64,000 nt of DNA from contig NZ_VMNW02000013.1 in assembly GCF_007713735.2 (NCBI RefSeq), positions 80,348-144,347 on the forward strand, in the 5' to 3' direction. The translations under genes were made by a program, and so were the position numbers. The first letter of the stretch is position 1; each line of letters starts with the position of its first letter. The DNA comes from Amycolatopsis acidicola. GTDB lineage: Bacteria; Actinomycetota; Actinomycetes; Mycobacteriales; Pseudonocardiaceae. Below are positions 19,708-28,965 of the stretch, piece by piece. The notes below the pieces were generated by a model. That model saw nothing but the letters and a program-made list of their open reading frames with translations, searched no databases and was not told the origin of the DNA.

Positions 19708-19819
19708 ACACAACGATACGGCGCGGCACGACGCGGCCTTGCACCGGCCCGTCCGAAGCCCGCAAACCGGACCGCTCGAGGTCCGGAACCCGGACTGACT
19801 GAAAGTCCGGACACAGCTC

Positions 19820-19853
19820 AAAGGGCTGGTACCTAGGTGGGTACCAGCCCTTT
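19820..19853 (+). terminator. terminator of whiB1
   Basis: Arms AAAGGGCTGGTACC (19820-19833) and GGTACCAGCCCTTT (19840-19853) form a near-perfect 14-base stem followed by a T/G-rich run. A second small hairpin (CCGGACC...GGTCCGG, 19767-19786) precedes it. Confidence 0.8.
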
Positions 19854-19870
19854 CGGCGTTGTGGGGTTTT

Positions 19871-19996
19871 GTTGGCCGCTCACGCTGGCGTGTTGGCCCC
19901 CGGCGCTGGCGTGTTGGCCCCCGGCGCTGGCGTGTTGGCCCGCGGCGCTGGCGTGTTGGCACCCGGCGCGTGTGTGTTGGCGACTGACCGAGCGCG
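19871..19996. repeat. tandem array of six 21-bp units
   Basis: Units of exactly 21 bp begin at 19871, 19892, 19913, 19934, 19955 and 19976 with consensus GTTGGCCCCCGGCGCTGGCGT. The middle three are almost identical and the outer ones degenerate. The GTTGGCC core matches the core of the palindromic element at 15606-15835. The array fills much of the 383-bp gap between whiB1 and pdtaS. In-frame translations are low-complexity and not credible proteins. Confidence 0.88.
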
Positions 19997-20090
19997 CGTG
20001 AGTTGGCCGTCGGCCGTCCGCGGCTCGGTGGGGGCGGTCAGCGGGTCAGCGCCCTGGGCCGCGCGAGCGGTCGAGCCACCGGACGGCCGG

Positions 20091-21608
20091 CTAGAGGCGT
20101 CGGCTTAGGGGGATCCGTAGGGCGGCTTCGGTGCCTTTGGTGTCGGCGTCGCGCAGTTTGCGGATCGAGAGGGAGCCACGCAGTTCCGACTCGATGAGGG
20201 TGCGCACGATCTGCAGCCCGAGCCCATCGGCCCGCTCCAGGGAGAAGCCCGCGGGCAGGCCACGGCCGTTGTCCCGGATGAGCACGTCCAGCCACCGCGC
20301 CGAACGCGTCACCGCGATCTCGACCGTGCCGGGACGGCCATCGGGGAAGGCGTGTTCCACGGCGTTCTGCACCAGCTCCGCCAGCACCATCACGAGCGGC
20401 GTCGCGATCTCCGCGACGACCACCCCGAACGAGCCAGACCTCCGGATGCTCACACGCGACTCGGCGGTGGCCACCTCGCCGACCATCGGCAGCACCTTGT
20501 CCAGCAACTCATCCAGCTCGACCCGCTCGTCCACCGACACCGAAAGGGCCTCGTGCACCATCGCGATGGACGCGACGCGGCGGACGGACTCCGTCAATGC
20601 CTGCTTCGCCTCCGCGCTCGCCGTGCGCCGGGATTGCAGGCGCAGCAAGGCAGCCACCGTCTGCAGGTTGTTCTTCACCCGGTGATGGATCTCCCGGATG
20701 GTCGCGTCCTTGGACAGTAGCGCCCTGTCCCGCCGCTTGACCTCCGTGACATCGCGCACCAGCACGAGCGCGCCCGCCGGCTGGCCGTGCGGGCGCAGCG
20801 GCAGCGCCCGGAAGAGCACGACGGCGCCACGACGCGAGTCGGCCTCCGTGCGGCTGCCCGGTTTGCCGTCGAGCGCGTCCAGGATCCGGTGCGCGACCTC
20901 CGTCGCGTCGAACGGGTCGCGGATCAATGACCGCGTGACCGGGGCCAGCCGCGTGCCCACCAGATCCGACTCGTGGCCCATCCGGTGGTACGCCGAGAGC
21001 CCGTTGGGGCTCACGAACACCACGTTGCCGGTCGCATCCAAGCGGATCAGCCCGTCCCCGACGCGGGGGCTCGTGTGCACGTCGCTCTGCGAATCCGGGC
21101 TGGGGAAGGTGCCGTCGACGATCATCTGGCACAGGTCGCCCGCGCTACCCAGGTACGCCACTTCGAGCGGGCTCGGCACGCGTGGCGCCGCGAGGTTCGT
21201 CTCGCGGCTGAGCACCGCGATCACGTTCCCGCCGAACACCACCGGGATCGCCTCCCGCCGCATCGGCAGGTCCCGGTACCAGTGCGGATCCTCCTCGCGG
21301 CAGATCCGCACCTCTCGCATCGCCCGCGCCAGCTGCGGATGCTCCTCGACGGTGAAGCGGGTGCCGACCACGTCCTCGGGGTGCGCGGTGGGCGCGGTGG
21401 TGGGCCTGGCCTGCGCGACGCACACGAAGTCGCCGCCCTGTGCGTTGAGCTCCGGCGAGACCGGCACCCACATCAGGAAATCGGCGAAGGACAGGTCCGC
21501 GAGCAGCTGCCATTCGGCGACCACGGCCTGCAGGTGGTCGGCTGCCTCACCTGGCAGGCCCGTGTTCTCGGCCAGCAGGTCGGAAAGGGTGGACAAGAAA
21601 GTCTCCAC
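20091..21608 (-). CDS. pdtaS: PdtaS-type sensor histidine kinase
   Basis: A 505-residue soluble kinase. The N-terminal GAF-like sensor covers roughly residues 1-150, a PAS domain 170-290, then a HisKA_2 domain with IREIHHRVKNNLQTVAALLRLQSRR (phospho-acceptor His) and a HATPase with N-box LVQNAVEHAF and DNGRGLP. It resembles M. tuberculosis Rv3220c, which phosphorylates the ANTAR RNA-binding regulator PdtaR. No membrane span is visible. The GTG start at 21608 has no Shine-Dalgarno. As in mycobacteria it lies next to whiB1 in convergent orientation. Confidence 0.93.
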   Translation of the reverse strand: METFLSTLSDLLAENTGLPGEAADHLQAVVAEWQLLADLSFADFLMWVPVSPELNAQGGDFVCVAQARPTTAPTAHPEDVVGTRFTVEEHPQLARAMREVRICREEDPHWYRDLPMRREAIPVVFGGNVIAVLSRETNLAAPRVPSPLEVAYLGSAGDLCQMIVDGTFPSPDSQSDVHTSPRVGDGLIRLDATGNVVFVSPNGLSAYHRMGHESDLVGTRLAPVTRSLIRDPFDATEVAHRILDALDGKPGSRTEADSRRGAVVLFRALPLRPHGQPAGALVLVRDVTEVKRRDRALLSKDATIREIHHRVKNNLQTVAALLRLQSRRTASAEAKQALTESVRRVASIAMVHEALSVSVDERVELDELLDKVLPMVGEVATAESRVSIRRSGSFGVVVAEIATPLVMVLAELVQNAVEHAFPDGRPGTVEIAVTRSARWLDVLIRDNGRGLPAGFSLERADGLGLQIVRTLIESELRGSLSIRKLRDADTKGTEAALRIPLSRRL

Positions 21609-21714
21609 TACGGCGAGGGATGTCGCCCCAATTTAACCAGTGGGCCGACCACCCGGGCACTCGCCGGGCGCCGCCTGCCACACTGGACGGTGCAAGTCAG
21701 ACCGAGGAGTGCTC

Positions 21715-21789
21715 ATGTCGAAGCGTGCCCGTAAGCGTCGCGACCGCAAGAAGAACGGCGCGAACCACGGCAAGAAGCCCAACGCCTGA
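21715..21789 (+). CDS. ribosomal protein bL37
   Basis: A 24-residue, extremely basic peptide starting MSKRARKRRDRKK and ending NHGKKPNA. Length, charge and the ANHGK segment match bL37, the tiny large-subunit protein known from mycobacterial ribosome structures. A GAGGAG ribosome site lies four bases before the ATG and an intrinsic terminator follows at once, so it is an independent transcription unit. Genes of this size are easily missed. Confidence 0.88.
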   Translation: MSKRARKRRDRKKNGANHGKKPNA

Positions 21790-21807
21790 GGCGTTCCGGG
21801 CAAGAAG

Positions 21808-21835
21808 AAGGCCCCGGCGATCCCGCCGGGGCCTT
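21808..21835 (+). terminator. terminator between bL37 and rsrA
   Basis: Perfect 11-base arms AAGGCCCCGGC (21808-21818) and GCCGGGGCCTT (21825-21835) followed by TCTCG. It serves bL37 on the plus strand and could also serve the convergent rsrA. Confidence 0.85.
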
Positions 21836-21849
21836 TCTCGTCGAAGCCC

Positions 21850-22164
21850 TCAGTCCTGCCGCTCGACCCGCACCTCGGTGCGCTCGACGGTGACCCCACC
21901 GCGGCGCTCCACCGTCTGCCTGATCGACGCGCGCAGCTTGTGCTTCAGCTCGGCCGGGGCGTGCTCGCCCCCGCACTTACGCGCCAGCAGCTGCTTGAGC
22001 TGCTCGTCGATGCCGTACTCCTCGAGGCACGGCGGGCAGTCGTCGATGTGCCTGCGCAGCTCCGCGTCCCGCTCCGGGCTGCATTCACGATCCAGGAGCA
22101 GGTAGATCTCCGCGAGCGCTTCCTCGCAGTGGACCGTGTCCTTCGCGGGCTCCGGGGCGTTCAT
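21850..22164 (-). CDS. rsrA: zinc-binding anti-sigma factor RsrA/RshA
   Basis: A 104-residue ZAS-family protein with an early Cys ([10 protein letters not shown]) and the HxxxCxxC motif HIDDCPPC. Zinc and a redox-sensitive disulfide let it hold SigR when reduced and release it on thiol oxidation. A basic C-terminal tail follows. Its ATG overlaps the sigR stop by four bases (ATGA), giving tight translational coupling. Confidence 0.95.
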   Translation of the reverse strand: MNAPEPAKDTVHCEEALAEIYLLLDRECSPERDAELRRHIDDCPPCLEEYGIDEQLKQLLARKCGGEHAPAELKHKLRASIRQTVERRGGVTVERTEVRVERQD

Positions 22165-22790
22165 CGCGCCACCTCCTGCTGCTGACCACGGATGAAGCCA
22201 CGCTCCCGCGCGACGTCAGCGAGCAGGTTGCGCAGCTGGGCGCGGCCGCGGTGCAGCCGCGACATCACGGTGCCGATCGGTGTGTCCATGATCTCGGCGA
22301 TTTCCTTGTAGGCGAATCCCTCGACGTCGGCAAGGTACACCGCCAGCCGGAACTCTTCGGGCAGCTGTTGCAAAGCCGCCTTGACGTCGCTGTCCGGGAG
22401 ACGGTCCATCGCCTCCACCTCGGCCGACCGGAGCCCGCTCGAGGTGTGGCTCTCCGCCTGGGCGATCTGCCAGTCGGAAATCTCCTCGGTGGGCTGCTGC
22501 ACCGGCTGGCGCTGGCGCTTCCGGTAGCCGTTGATGTAGGTGTTGGTCAGGATGCGGTACATCCAGGCCTTGAGGTTCGTCCCCTCCTTGAAGGAGTTGA
22601 ACGCCCCATAGGCCTTGAGGTAGGTCTCCTGCACCAGGTCCTCGGCGTCGGCGGGGTTGCGTGTCATCCGCATGGCGGCCGAGTACAACTGGTCCAGCAA
22701 CGGCATCGCGTCCCGCTCGAAACGCTCGGCGCGCTCCTCGGGGCGCTCCTGGTCGGAGCCCGATGTCTCGTCGTTCGGCGTGCTCGGCAA
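22161..22790 (-). CDS. sigR: ECF sigma factor SigR/SigH (thiol-oxidative stress)
   Basis: A group ECF sigma factor with region 2 ([33 protein letters not shown]) and region 4 ([40 protein letters not shown]). The TTG at 22790 has a strong AAGGGAAAGG site and gives a 209-residue protein like M. tuberculosis SigH. The frame stays open to ATG 22934, adding 48 residues. A perfect SigR-type promoter ends at 22935, so a stress-induced longer isoform starting at GTG 22925 or ATG 22922 is likely, parallel to SigR' of Streptomyces. Targets elsewhere usually include thioredoxin and mycothiol genes. Confidence 0.95.
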   Translation of the reverse strand: MPSTPNDETSGSDQERPEERAERFERDAMPLLDQLYSAAMRMTRNPADAEDLVQETYLKAYGAFNSFKEGTNLKAWMYRILTNTYINGYRKRQRQPVQQPTEEISDWQIAQAESHTSSGLRSAEVEAMDRLPDSDVKAALQQLPEEFRLAVYLADVEGFAYKEIAEIMDTPIGTVMSRLHRGRAQLRNLLADVARERGFIRGQQQEVAR

Positions 22791-22934
22791 ACCTTTCCCT
22801 TCCCCGTGCGCGTAGGACGCCTCCGAGGATACGCGGGACCGTTTGACCTGGCCGGGCACGGCAGGCCGACCGGTGAGGGGAAACACCCCGAGCCGGTCGC
22901 TGGGATGAGCCAGTTTCGTCATCACGATCTCCAT

Positions 22935-22960
22935 AACGAAGACACGGCCGGGTGCATTCC
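22935..22960 (-). promoter_or_regulatory. SigR-dependent autoregulatory promoter
   Basis: On the minus strand, GGAAT (22960-22956), exactly 18 bp, then GTT (22937-22935): the canonical SigR/SigH promoter. The predicted transcription start near 22926 falls on the upstream in-frame GTG/ATG codons of sigR, so this transcript would be leaderless and encode the long isoform. Confidence 0.82.
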
Positions 22961-22996
22961 CCTCACCGGCGACGTCCCGGCATATGGTCGGCTCCC

Positions 22997-23476
22997 ATGG
23001 CAGGCAAGGGAACTCCGGCGACGGCGGCGCTCGCGAAGCGGAAGATCGCGCACACGCTGCACACCTACGACCACGACCCGAAGCACGAGTCCTACGGGCT
23101 CGAAGCCGCGGAGGCGCTGGGCGTCGAACCCGCGAGGGTGTTCAAGACCCTGGTCGCGGACGTCGACGGCAGGCTGACCGTCGGGGTGGTCCCGGTCACC
23201 GGCTCGCTCGACCTCAAGGCGCTGGCCGCCGCGGCCGGCGGGAAACGCGCGAAGATGGCCGAAGCGGCCGCGGCCCAGCGCGCCACCGGCTATGTGCTCG
23301 GCGGGATTTCCCCGCTCGGCCAGCGCACCCGGCTGCCCGTCGTGATCGACGAGTCCGCGAAGGACTTCGAAACGATCTTCTGTTCGGGCGGGCGGCGCGG
23401 CCTGGAAATCGAGCTCGCGCCGACAGACCTGATCGACCTGGCCTCGGCGACCGTCGCGTCGATCGCGGTCAGCTGA
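22997..23476 (+). CDS. ybaK: Cys-tRNA(Pro)/Cys-tRNA(Cys) deacylase (YbaK/EbsC)
   Basis: A 159-residue YbaK-fold protein: [44 protein letters not shown], then [23 protein letters not shown] and [13 protein letters not shown]. It clears mischarged Cys-tRNA(Pro) in trans. TATGGT at 22983-22988 lies eight bases before the ATG at 22997, so a leaderless start is likely. It is divergent from sigR; its promoter overlaps the SigR-type promoter. The last eight bases overlap the convergent hydrolase. Confidence 0.92.
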   Translation: MAGKGTPATAALAKRKIAHTLHTYDHDPKHESYGLEAAEALGVEPARVFKTLVADVDGRLTVGVVPVTGSLDLKALAAAAGGKRAKMAEAAAAQRATGYVLGGISPLGQRTRLPVVIDESAKDFETIFCSGGRRGLEIELAPTDLIDLASATVASIAVS

Positions 23477-24077
23477 GCGGGCGCAACACCCGCGAGAGCC
23501 ACTCCGAGACGGTCCGCGAAAGCCCGTCGAGATCCTTGTCCAGCGCGTGCGTGCCGGGGATGACCACGACTTCGTGGTGTGGCCCCGCTTCCGGGCGCCC
23601 GAACGGATCCGTCTCCCCCTGCACGACGAGCGTCGGCACGGTCACCGCGTCCAGCTCGGGCTGACGCGACTTCTCCGGCTTGCCCGGCGGATGTTCCGGG
23701 AACGCCAGGCACAGCACCGCCGCCGCCTGGCCGTCGCCCGCCGTCCGGCAGGCAACACGGGCGCCCGACGAGCGCCCGCCGAACACCTGCGGGAGCCCGT
23801 CGAACCGCTTCGCCAGGTCCTCGGCCACCGCGAGCCACGCCGCGTCGAGCTGCTTCGCGGGCGCCGGCGCGCGCCTGCCCGCGACGCGATACGGCTGCTC
23901 CACCAGCGCGACGTGCGCGCCGGCCGCCTGCGCGGCACGCGTGACAGCGACCAGGTCCTTGGCTTCGATCCCGCCGCCGGCACCGTGTCCGAGCATCAGC
24001 ACCGCCGCGCCTTCTTCCGCGCAGTGCAGTTCGGCGCGGGCGGGCCCGTGCGGCGTCTCGATGTCGATCCGGGTCAT
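23469..24077 (-). CDS. alpha/beta hydrolase family protein (KANL3/Tex30-like)
   Basis: A 202-residue alpha/beta hydrolase with an early strand ETPHGPARAELHCAEEG, LMLGHGAGGGIEAKD (oxyanion loop), nucleophile elbow VFGGRSSGARVA, acid PTLVVQGETDPFG and His in IPGTHALDKD. The form resembles KANL3/Tex30-type dienelactone-hydrolase relatives. The substrate is unknown. The start ATG overlaps the SRAP gene stop by four bases, so the two are cotranslated. Confidence 0.85.
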   Translation of the reverse strand: MTRIDIETPHGPARAELHCAEEGAAVLMLGHGAGGGIEAKDLVAVTRAAQAAGAHVALVEQPYRVAGRRAPAPAKQLDAAWLAVAEDLAKRFDGLPQVFGGRSSGARVACRTAGDGQAAAVLCLAFPEHPPGKPEKSRQPELDAVTVPTLVVQGETDPFGRPEAGPHHEVVVIPGTHALDKDLDGLSRTVSEWLSRVLRPLS

Positions 24078-24829
24078 TTCGGCAGATCGAACAGGGGCGC
24101 GTCGAGGTCGGCCTGCCCGGCTTCGACCCGCTCGACGAGCTCGGGGCCGTTGTTGCGCACGTTGTTCACCCTGTCCGAGACCGGCCGCAGCTCGAGCTTG
24201 TCCACCAAGTCGGCGGGCGGGGTGAGCAGCTCGCCGACGTCGTCGCGGTCGGGGTCGAGCCAGGTGCTCCAGCGGTCCTTGGTCATCAGCAGCGGCATCC
24301 GGTCGTGGATGTCGGTGAGCCTGCCGATCGCGTCGGTGGTGATGATCGAGAACGTGATCAGCGGCTCGGCGTCGGCGTCCTTCTTGTCGCGCCAGCTCTC
24401 CCAGATCCCGGCGAAGGCGAGGTCCTCGCCCGTCATGAAGAACGGTTCCTTCTGCTTGCCGGCCCGGCGCCATTCGTACCAGCCGTCGGCGGGCACCAGG
24501 CACCGCCGCTTGGCGAGCGCGCGTTTGAACGCCGGTTTCTCCGTCGCCGTCTCGGCCCGGGTGTTGATCATCCGGTTGCCGACCGACGGGTCCTTCGCCC
24601 AGAACGGCACCAGGCCCCAGCGCATCACCCGCAGGCTGCGGACCGCGGGCTCCTCGTCCAGCACGTTGCCCTCGGCGTCACGCGGGTGGCGCTGCACCAC
24701 GGTGACCACGTTCTTGGTAGGGGCGACGTTGTAGTCCTCGTCGCGCGCCTTCCCGCCGGTCTCGTCCACCGCGTCGAACTCCTGGACCAGGGCCGCGGGA
24801 TTCTTCGTCGCCGAATAGCGACCGCACAT
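24074..24829 (-). CDS. SRAP/HMCES abasic-site crosslinking protein
   Basis: A 251-residue SOS-response-associated peptidase-like protein. The N terminus is MCGRYS, in which Cys2 forms the thiazolidine crosslink with abasic sites in single-stranded DNA once Met is removed; Asn in YNVAPT, NTRAET and the conserved LVPADGWYEW and HDRMPLL motifs are all present. It protects replication forks. It is orthologous in position to Rv3226c. The ATG at 24829 has GAAGGAG upstream. It is followed by the coupled hydrolase gene. Confidence 0.94.
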   Translation of the reverse strand: MCGRYSATKNPAALVQEFDAVDETGGKARDEDYNVAPTKNVVTVVQRHPRDAEGNVLDEEPAVRSLRVMRWGLVPFWAKDPSVGNRMINTRAETATEKPAFKRALAKRRCLVPADGWYEWRRAGKQKEPFFMTGEDLAFAGIWESWRDKKDADAEPLITFSIITTDAIGRLTDIHDRMPLLMTKDRWSTWLDPDRDDVGELLTPPADLVDKLELRPVSDRVNNVRNNGPELVERVEAGQADLDAPLFDLPK

Positions 24830-24923
24830 CCGCCCATCTCCTTCTCGCAGGTGCTCGGAAAACCATCGTGACACAGATGCGGGATCATCGTTGCGGACAT
24901 ACTCGCCGGGAAGAGGTGACGGT

Positions 24924-25913
24924 TTGGGCGGCAGGGACTGGCGCAAGCTCGACGAAAGCGACGTCCGGGTGCGCCCCGGGCGCGGCACGCGGCCGAGGAG
25001 CAAGCGCCGTCCGGAGCACGCCGACGCCGTCCGCGCCCTGGTCACCGCGGTCGACCGCGGCCGATGGACGTGCGCGGTCGAGGACGATCCCGGCCGGATC
25101 GTGACGGCGATGCGAGCCCGCGAGCTGGGCCGCACCCCGGTCGTCGTGGGCGATCAGGTGGGCCTGGTCGGCGACGTGAGCGGCAAGCCGGACACGCTGG
25201 CCCGCATCGTCCGCGTCGAGGAGCGCACCAGCGTGCTGCGCCGCACGGCCGACGACACCGACCCGTATGAGCGGATCGTGGTGGCGAACGCCGAGCAGCT
25301 GCTGATCGTCACCGCGCTCGCCGATCCGCCGCCGCGCACGGGGTTCATCGACCGCTGCCTGGTCGCCTGCTACGCCGGTGGCCTGCGCCCCGTGCTGTGC
25401 CTGACCAAGGCCGATCTCGCCTCGCCGGACGAGCTGCTCGAGCTGTACGCCGATCTCGACGTGCCGACGCTGGTCACCCGGTTCGACGAGGATTCCTTGC
25501 CACTGACCGAAACCGTGCGGGACCGGGTGTCGGCGCTGGTCGGTCATTCCGGGGTGGGCAAATCGACGTTGGTGAACCGCCTCGTGCCGGACGCGGAACT
25601 GGCGACGGGGGAAGTCAGCGCGGTCGGCAAGGGGCGGCACACCTCGGTCGCGGCCGTCGCGCTGCCGCTGCCCGGCGGCGGCTGGGTGGTCGACACCCCC
25701 GGCGTGCGCAGTTTCGGGCTGGCCCACATCACGGCCGACGACATCGTCTCCGCGTTTCCGGAATTCGCCGAAGCCGCCGAGGAATGCCCGCCGGGTTGTG
25801 GCCATCTGGGTGCGCCGGAGGACCCTGACTGCATGCTCGACGAGGTCGGGGAAAACAAACGGCTGCGATCTTTGCGGAGATTGCTTGCGTCGCGGGCCGG
25901 TCTGGAAACATGA
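24924..25913 (+). CDS. rsgA: ribosome small-subunit GTPase RsgA
   Basis: A circularly permuted GTPase of about 329 residues. The N-terminal OB fold is followed by G4 CLTKADL, G1 GHSGVGKSTLVN and G3 DTPGVRSFGL, then the C-terminal zinc finger (CPPGCGHLG...C). It acts in late 30S assembly. The TTG at 24924 is preferred because GAAGAGGTG lies just upstream and the protein then begins GGRDWRKLDESDVRVRPG; a TTG at 24891 is possible. In M. tuberculosis aroA lies between the SRAP gene and this one; here it is absent. Confidence 0.94.
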   Translation: MGGRDWRKLDESDVRVRPGRGTRPRSKRRPEHADAVRALVTAVDRGRWTCAVEDDPGRIVTAMRARELGRTPVVVGDQVGLVGDVSGKPDTLARIVRVEERTSVLRRTADDTDPYERIVVANAEQLLIVTALADPPPRTGFIDRCLVACYAGGLRPVLCLTKADLASPDELLELYADLDVPTLVTRFDEDSLPLTETVRDRVSALVGHSGVGKSTLVNRLVPDAELATGEVSAVGKGRHTSVAAVALPLPGGGWVVDTPGVRSFGLAHITADDIVSAFPEFAEAAEECPPGCGHLGAPEDPDCMLDEVGENKRLRSLRRLLASRAGLET

Positions 25914-25947
25914 TCCTCTGTCACATTCAGTAGACAGGGGCTGCAGG

Positions 25948-26760
25948 ATGAAGAAAACGGCTCTCGCCACGGGCGCGGCCGCATTGGTGATCTCGCTCAG
26001 CGGCTGCGGCGCGCACGCCATCAACGGCACGGCGAGCACGGACCCGCAGTTGTTCGGCAATGCGCAGGAGCTGGTCCGCGCCGCCACGAACGGCACCGAG
26101 AAGGCGAAGTCCGCGAAGTTCTCGATGGAGTCCTCGATCGCGGGCTTGGACATGAACGGCCAGGGCGCGGGCCGGTTCGACGGCGAGAACACGGCGATGC
26201 GGATGACCATGCACGTGGCCACGGTCGACGAAGAGATCCGGTACGTGGACAAGACCATGTACATCCAGCTCCCGGAGCAGACCCGGGCGCGGATGACCGG
26301 GGGCAAGCCCTGGGGCAAGGTCGACCCGGACAGCGCGCTGGGCAAGGAGATGGGCGCGGCGCAGGCGCAGCAGAACGACCCGAGCCAGACGCTCCAGCAG
26401 ATCCAGGAAGCGGGCACCATCAAGCGCAGCGAGGAGACCACCCTCGACGGGCAGCAGGCCACGCACTACTGGATCGACATGGACCTCGCGAAGGTCGCGG
26501 ACAAGCTGGCCGAGGGCAGCCTGTCGCAGGCGGCGATCGCGCAGCTGAAGGGCAAGGTCAGCACGATCCCGGTCGAGGTGTGGCTGGACAAGGACCAGCT
26601 GCCGATGCAGTTCACCGAGAACCTGACCGAGGTCATGAAGGCGGCGGGCGGCGGCACCGGGCCTGCCACGCTGACCATGAAGTACAGCGACTGGGGCACC
26701 CCGGTCGACGTGCAGGCTCCGCCCGCGGACCAGGTCGGCGAGCTCAAGCTCCCCGGCTGA
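25948..26760 (+). CDS. LppX/LprG-like lipoprotein
   Basis: A 270-residue lipoprotein with signal peptide and lipobox LSGC (Cys20), followed by a large domain with alternating amphipathic strands (ENTAMRMTMHVATVDEEIRYVDKTMYIQLP; THYWIDMDLAKVA; VEVWLDKDQLPMQFTENLTEV). This resembles the half-barrel fold of LppX/LprG/LolA-type lipid carriers. Lipid transfer across the envelope is an inference. It starts 35 bp after rsgA and could be cotranscribed, although an independent promoter is possible. Confidence 0.8.
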   Translation: MKKTALATGAAALVISLSGCGAHAINGTASTDPQLFGNAQELVRAATNGTEKAKSAKFSMESSIAGLDMNGQGAGRFDGENTAMRMTMHVATVDEEIRYVDKTMYIQLPEQTRARMTGGKPWGKVDPDSALGKEMGAAQAQQNDPSQTLQQIQEAGTIKRSEETTLDGQQATHYWIDMDLAKVADKLAEGSLSQAAIAQLKGKVSTIPVEVWLDKDQLPMQFTENLTEVMKAAGGGTGPATLTMKYSDWGTPVDVQAPPADQVGELKLPG

Positions 26761-26769
26761 GCACTCCCA

Positions 26770-26796
26770 GCCGGGCGTCCCGCGCGGGCGCCCGGC
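26770..26796. terminator. bidirectional hairpin between lipoprotein and pruA
   Basis: Arms GCCGGGCG (26770-26777) and CGCCCGGC (26789-26796) lie between two convergent stops only 40 bp apart. It has no T tract on either side. Confidence 0.5.
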
Positions 26797-26799
26797 GGC

Positions 26800-28428
<1,629 letters not shown>

Positions 28429-28473
28429 CGGGCTACCTCCCTGAGCGACGGGCTTGTGGCCTGTCTACCCAAG

Positions 28474-28965
28474 TTAGAGCAGCTCAAGCAGGAACGGCAG
28501 CTCCTGCGGGGCGTACCAGGCGAGTTCGTGGTCCTCGGCCTCCCCGAGGGTGAACTCGGCGTCCAGATCGCCGAGATCGGCGGCGTCGATGATCTCCGCG
28601 GCCGCGCGGACGGCGTCCTCGGCCTCCTCGGCGTCGACGTGCACCGCCGCGATGTCGTCCAGCAGGATCGGGCCGGACACCTTCACCGCGGCCGCGTCGA
28701 GGTCCGGCCGGACCGTGGCGTGCTCGGTGTCCACCGAGATGACGACCCGGCGCGGGCGCTCCTTCTCGTCCGCGCCCAGCAGCCGCAGTGACGCCCGCGC
28801 GGCGTCGAGCAGCGCGGCGTACTCCAGCTCCTCGGTGTCCCCGCTGACGTAGGACTCCCGCAGCGCGGGGGTGAGCGCGAACCCCGTGCCACCGATCGGC
28901 TGCAGCTTGCCATCGGAGACCAGCTTGCGCAGCATGTCGATCGTCGCAGGCAGATAAACCCTCAC
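28474..28965 (-). CDS. DUF6912 family protein
   Basis: A 163-residue acidic protein opening MRVYLPATIDMLRKLV, with a conserved SGDTEELEYAALLDAARASLRLL stretch and an acidic C-terminal half (VHVDAEEAEDAVRAAAEIIDAADLGDLDAEF). It matches a small actinobacterial family of unknown function. No catalytic motif is visible. The GTG at 28965 overlaps the stop of the acyltransferase gene (GTGA), so the two are translated together. Confidence 0.82.
   Translation of the reverse strand: MRVYLPATIDMLRKLVSDGKLQPIGGTGFALTPALRESYVSGDTEELEYAALLDAARASLRLLGADEKERPRRVVISVDTEHATVRPDLDAAAVKVSGPILLDDIAAVHVDAEEAEDAVRAAAEIIDAADLGDLDAEFTLGEAEDHELAWYAPQELPFLLELL

Noticed and set aside
17701..19962. A 753-codon minus-strand frame running through the repeat array, whiB1 and the lipid kinase
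   Set aside because: Its N terminus is only the 21-bp array read as PTRQRRG repeats and the rest is antisense to well-supported genes.
19871..19996. CRISPR array
   Set aside because: Units are contiguous 21-bp repeats without unique spacers, and no cas genes are present.
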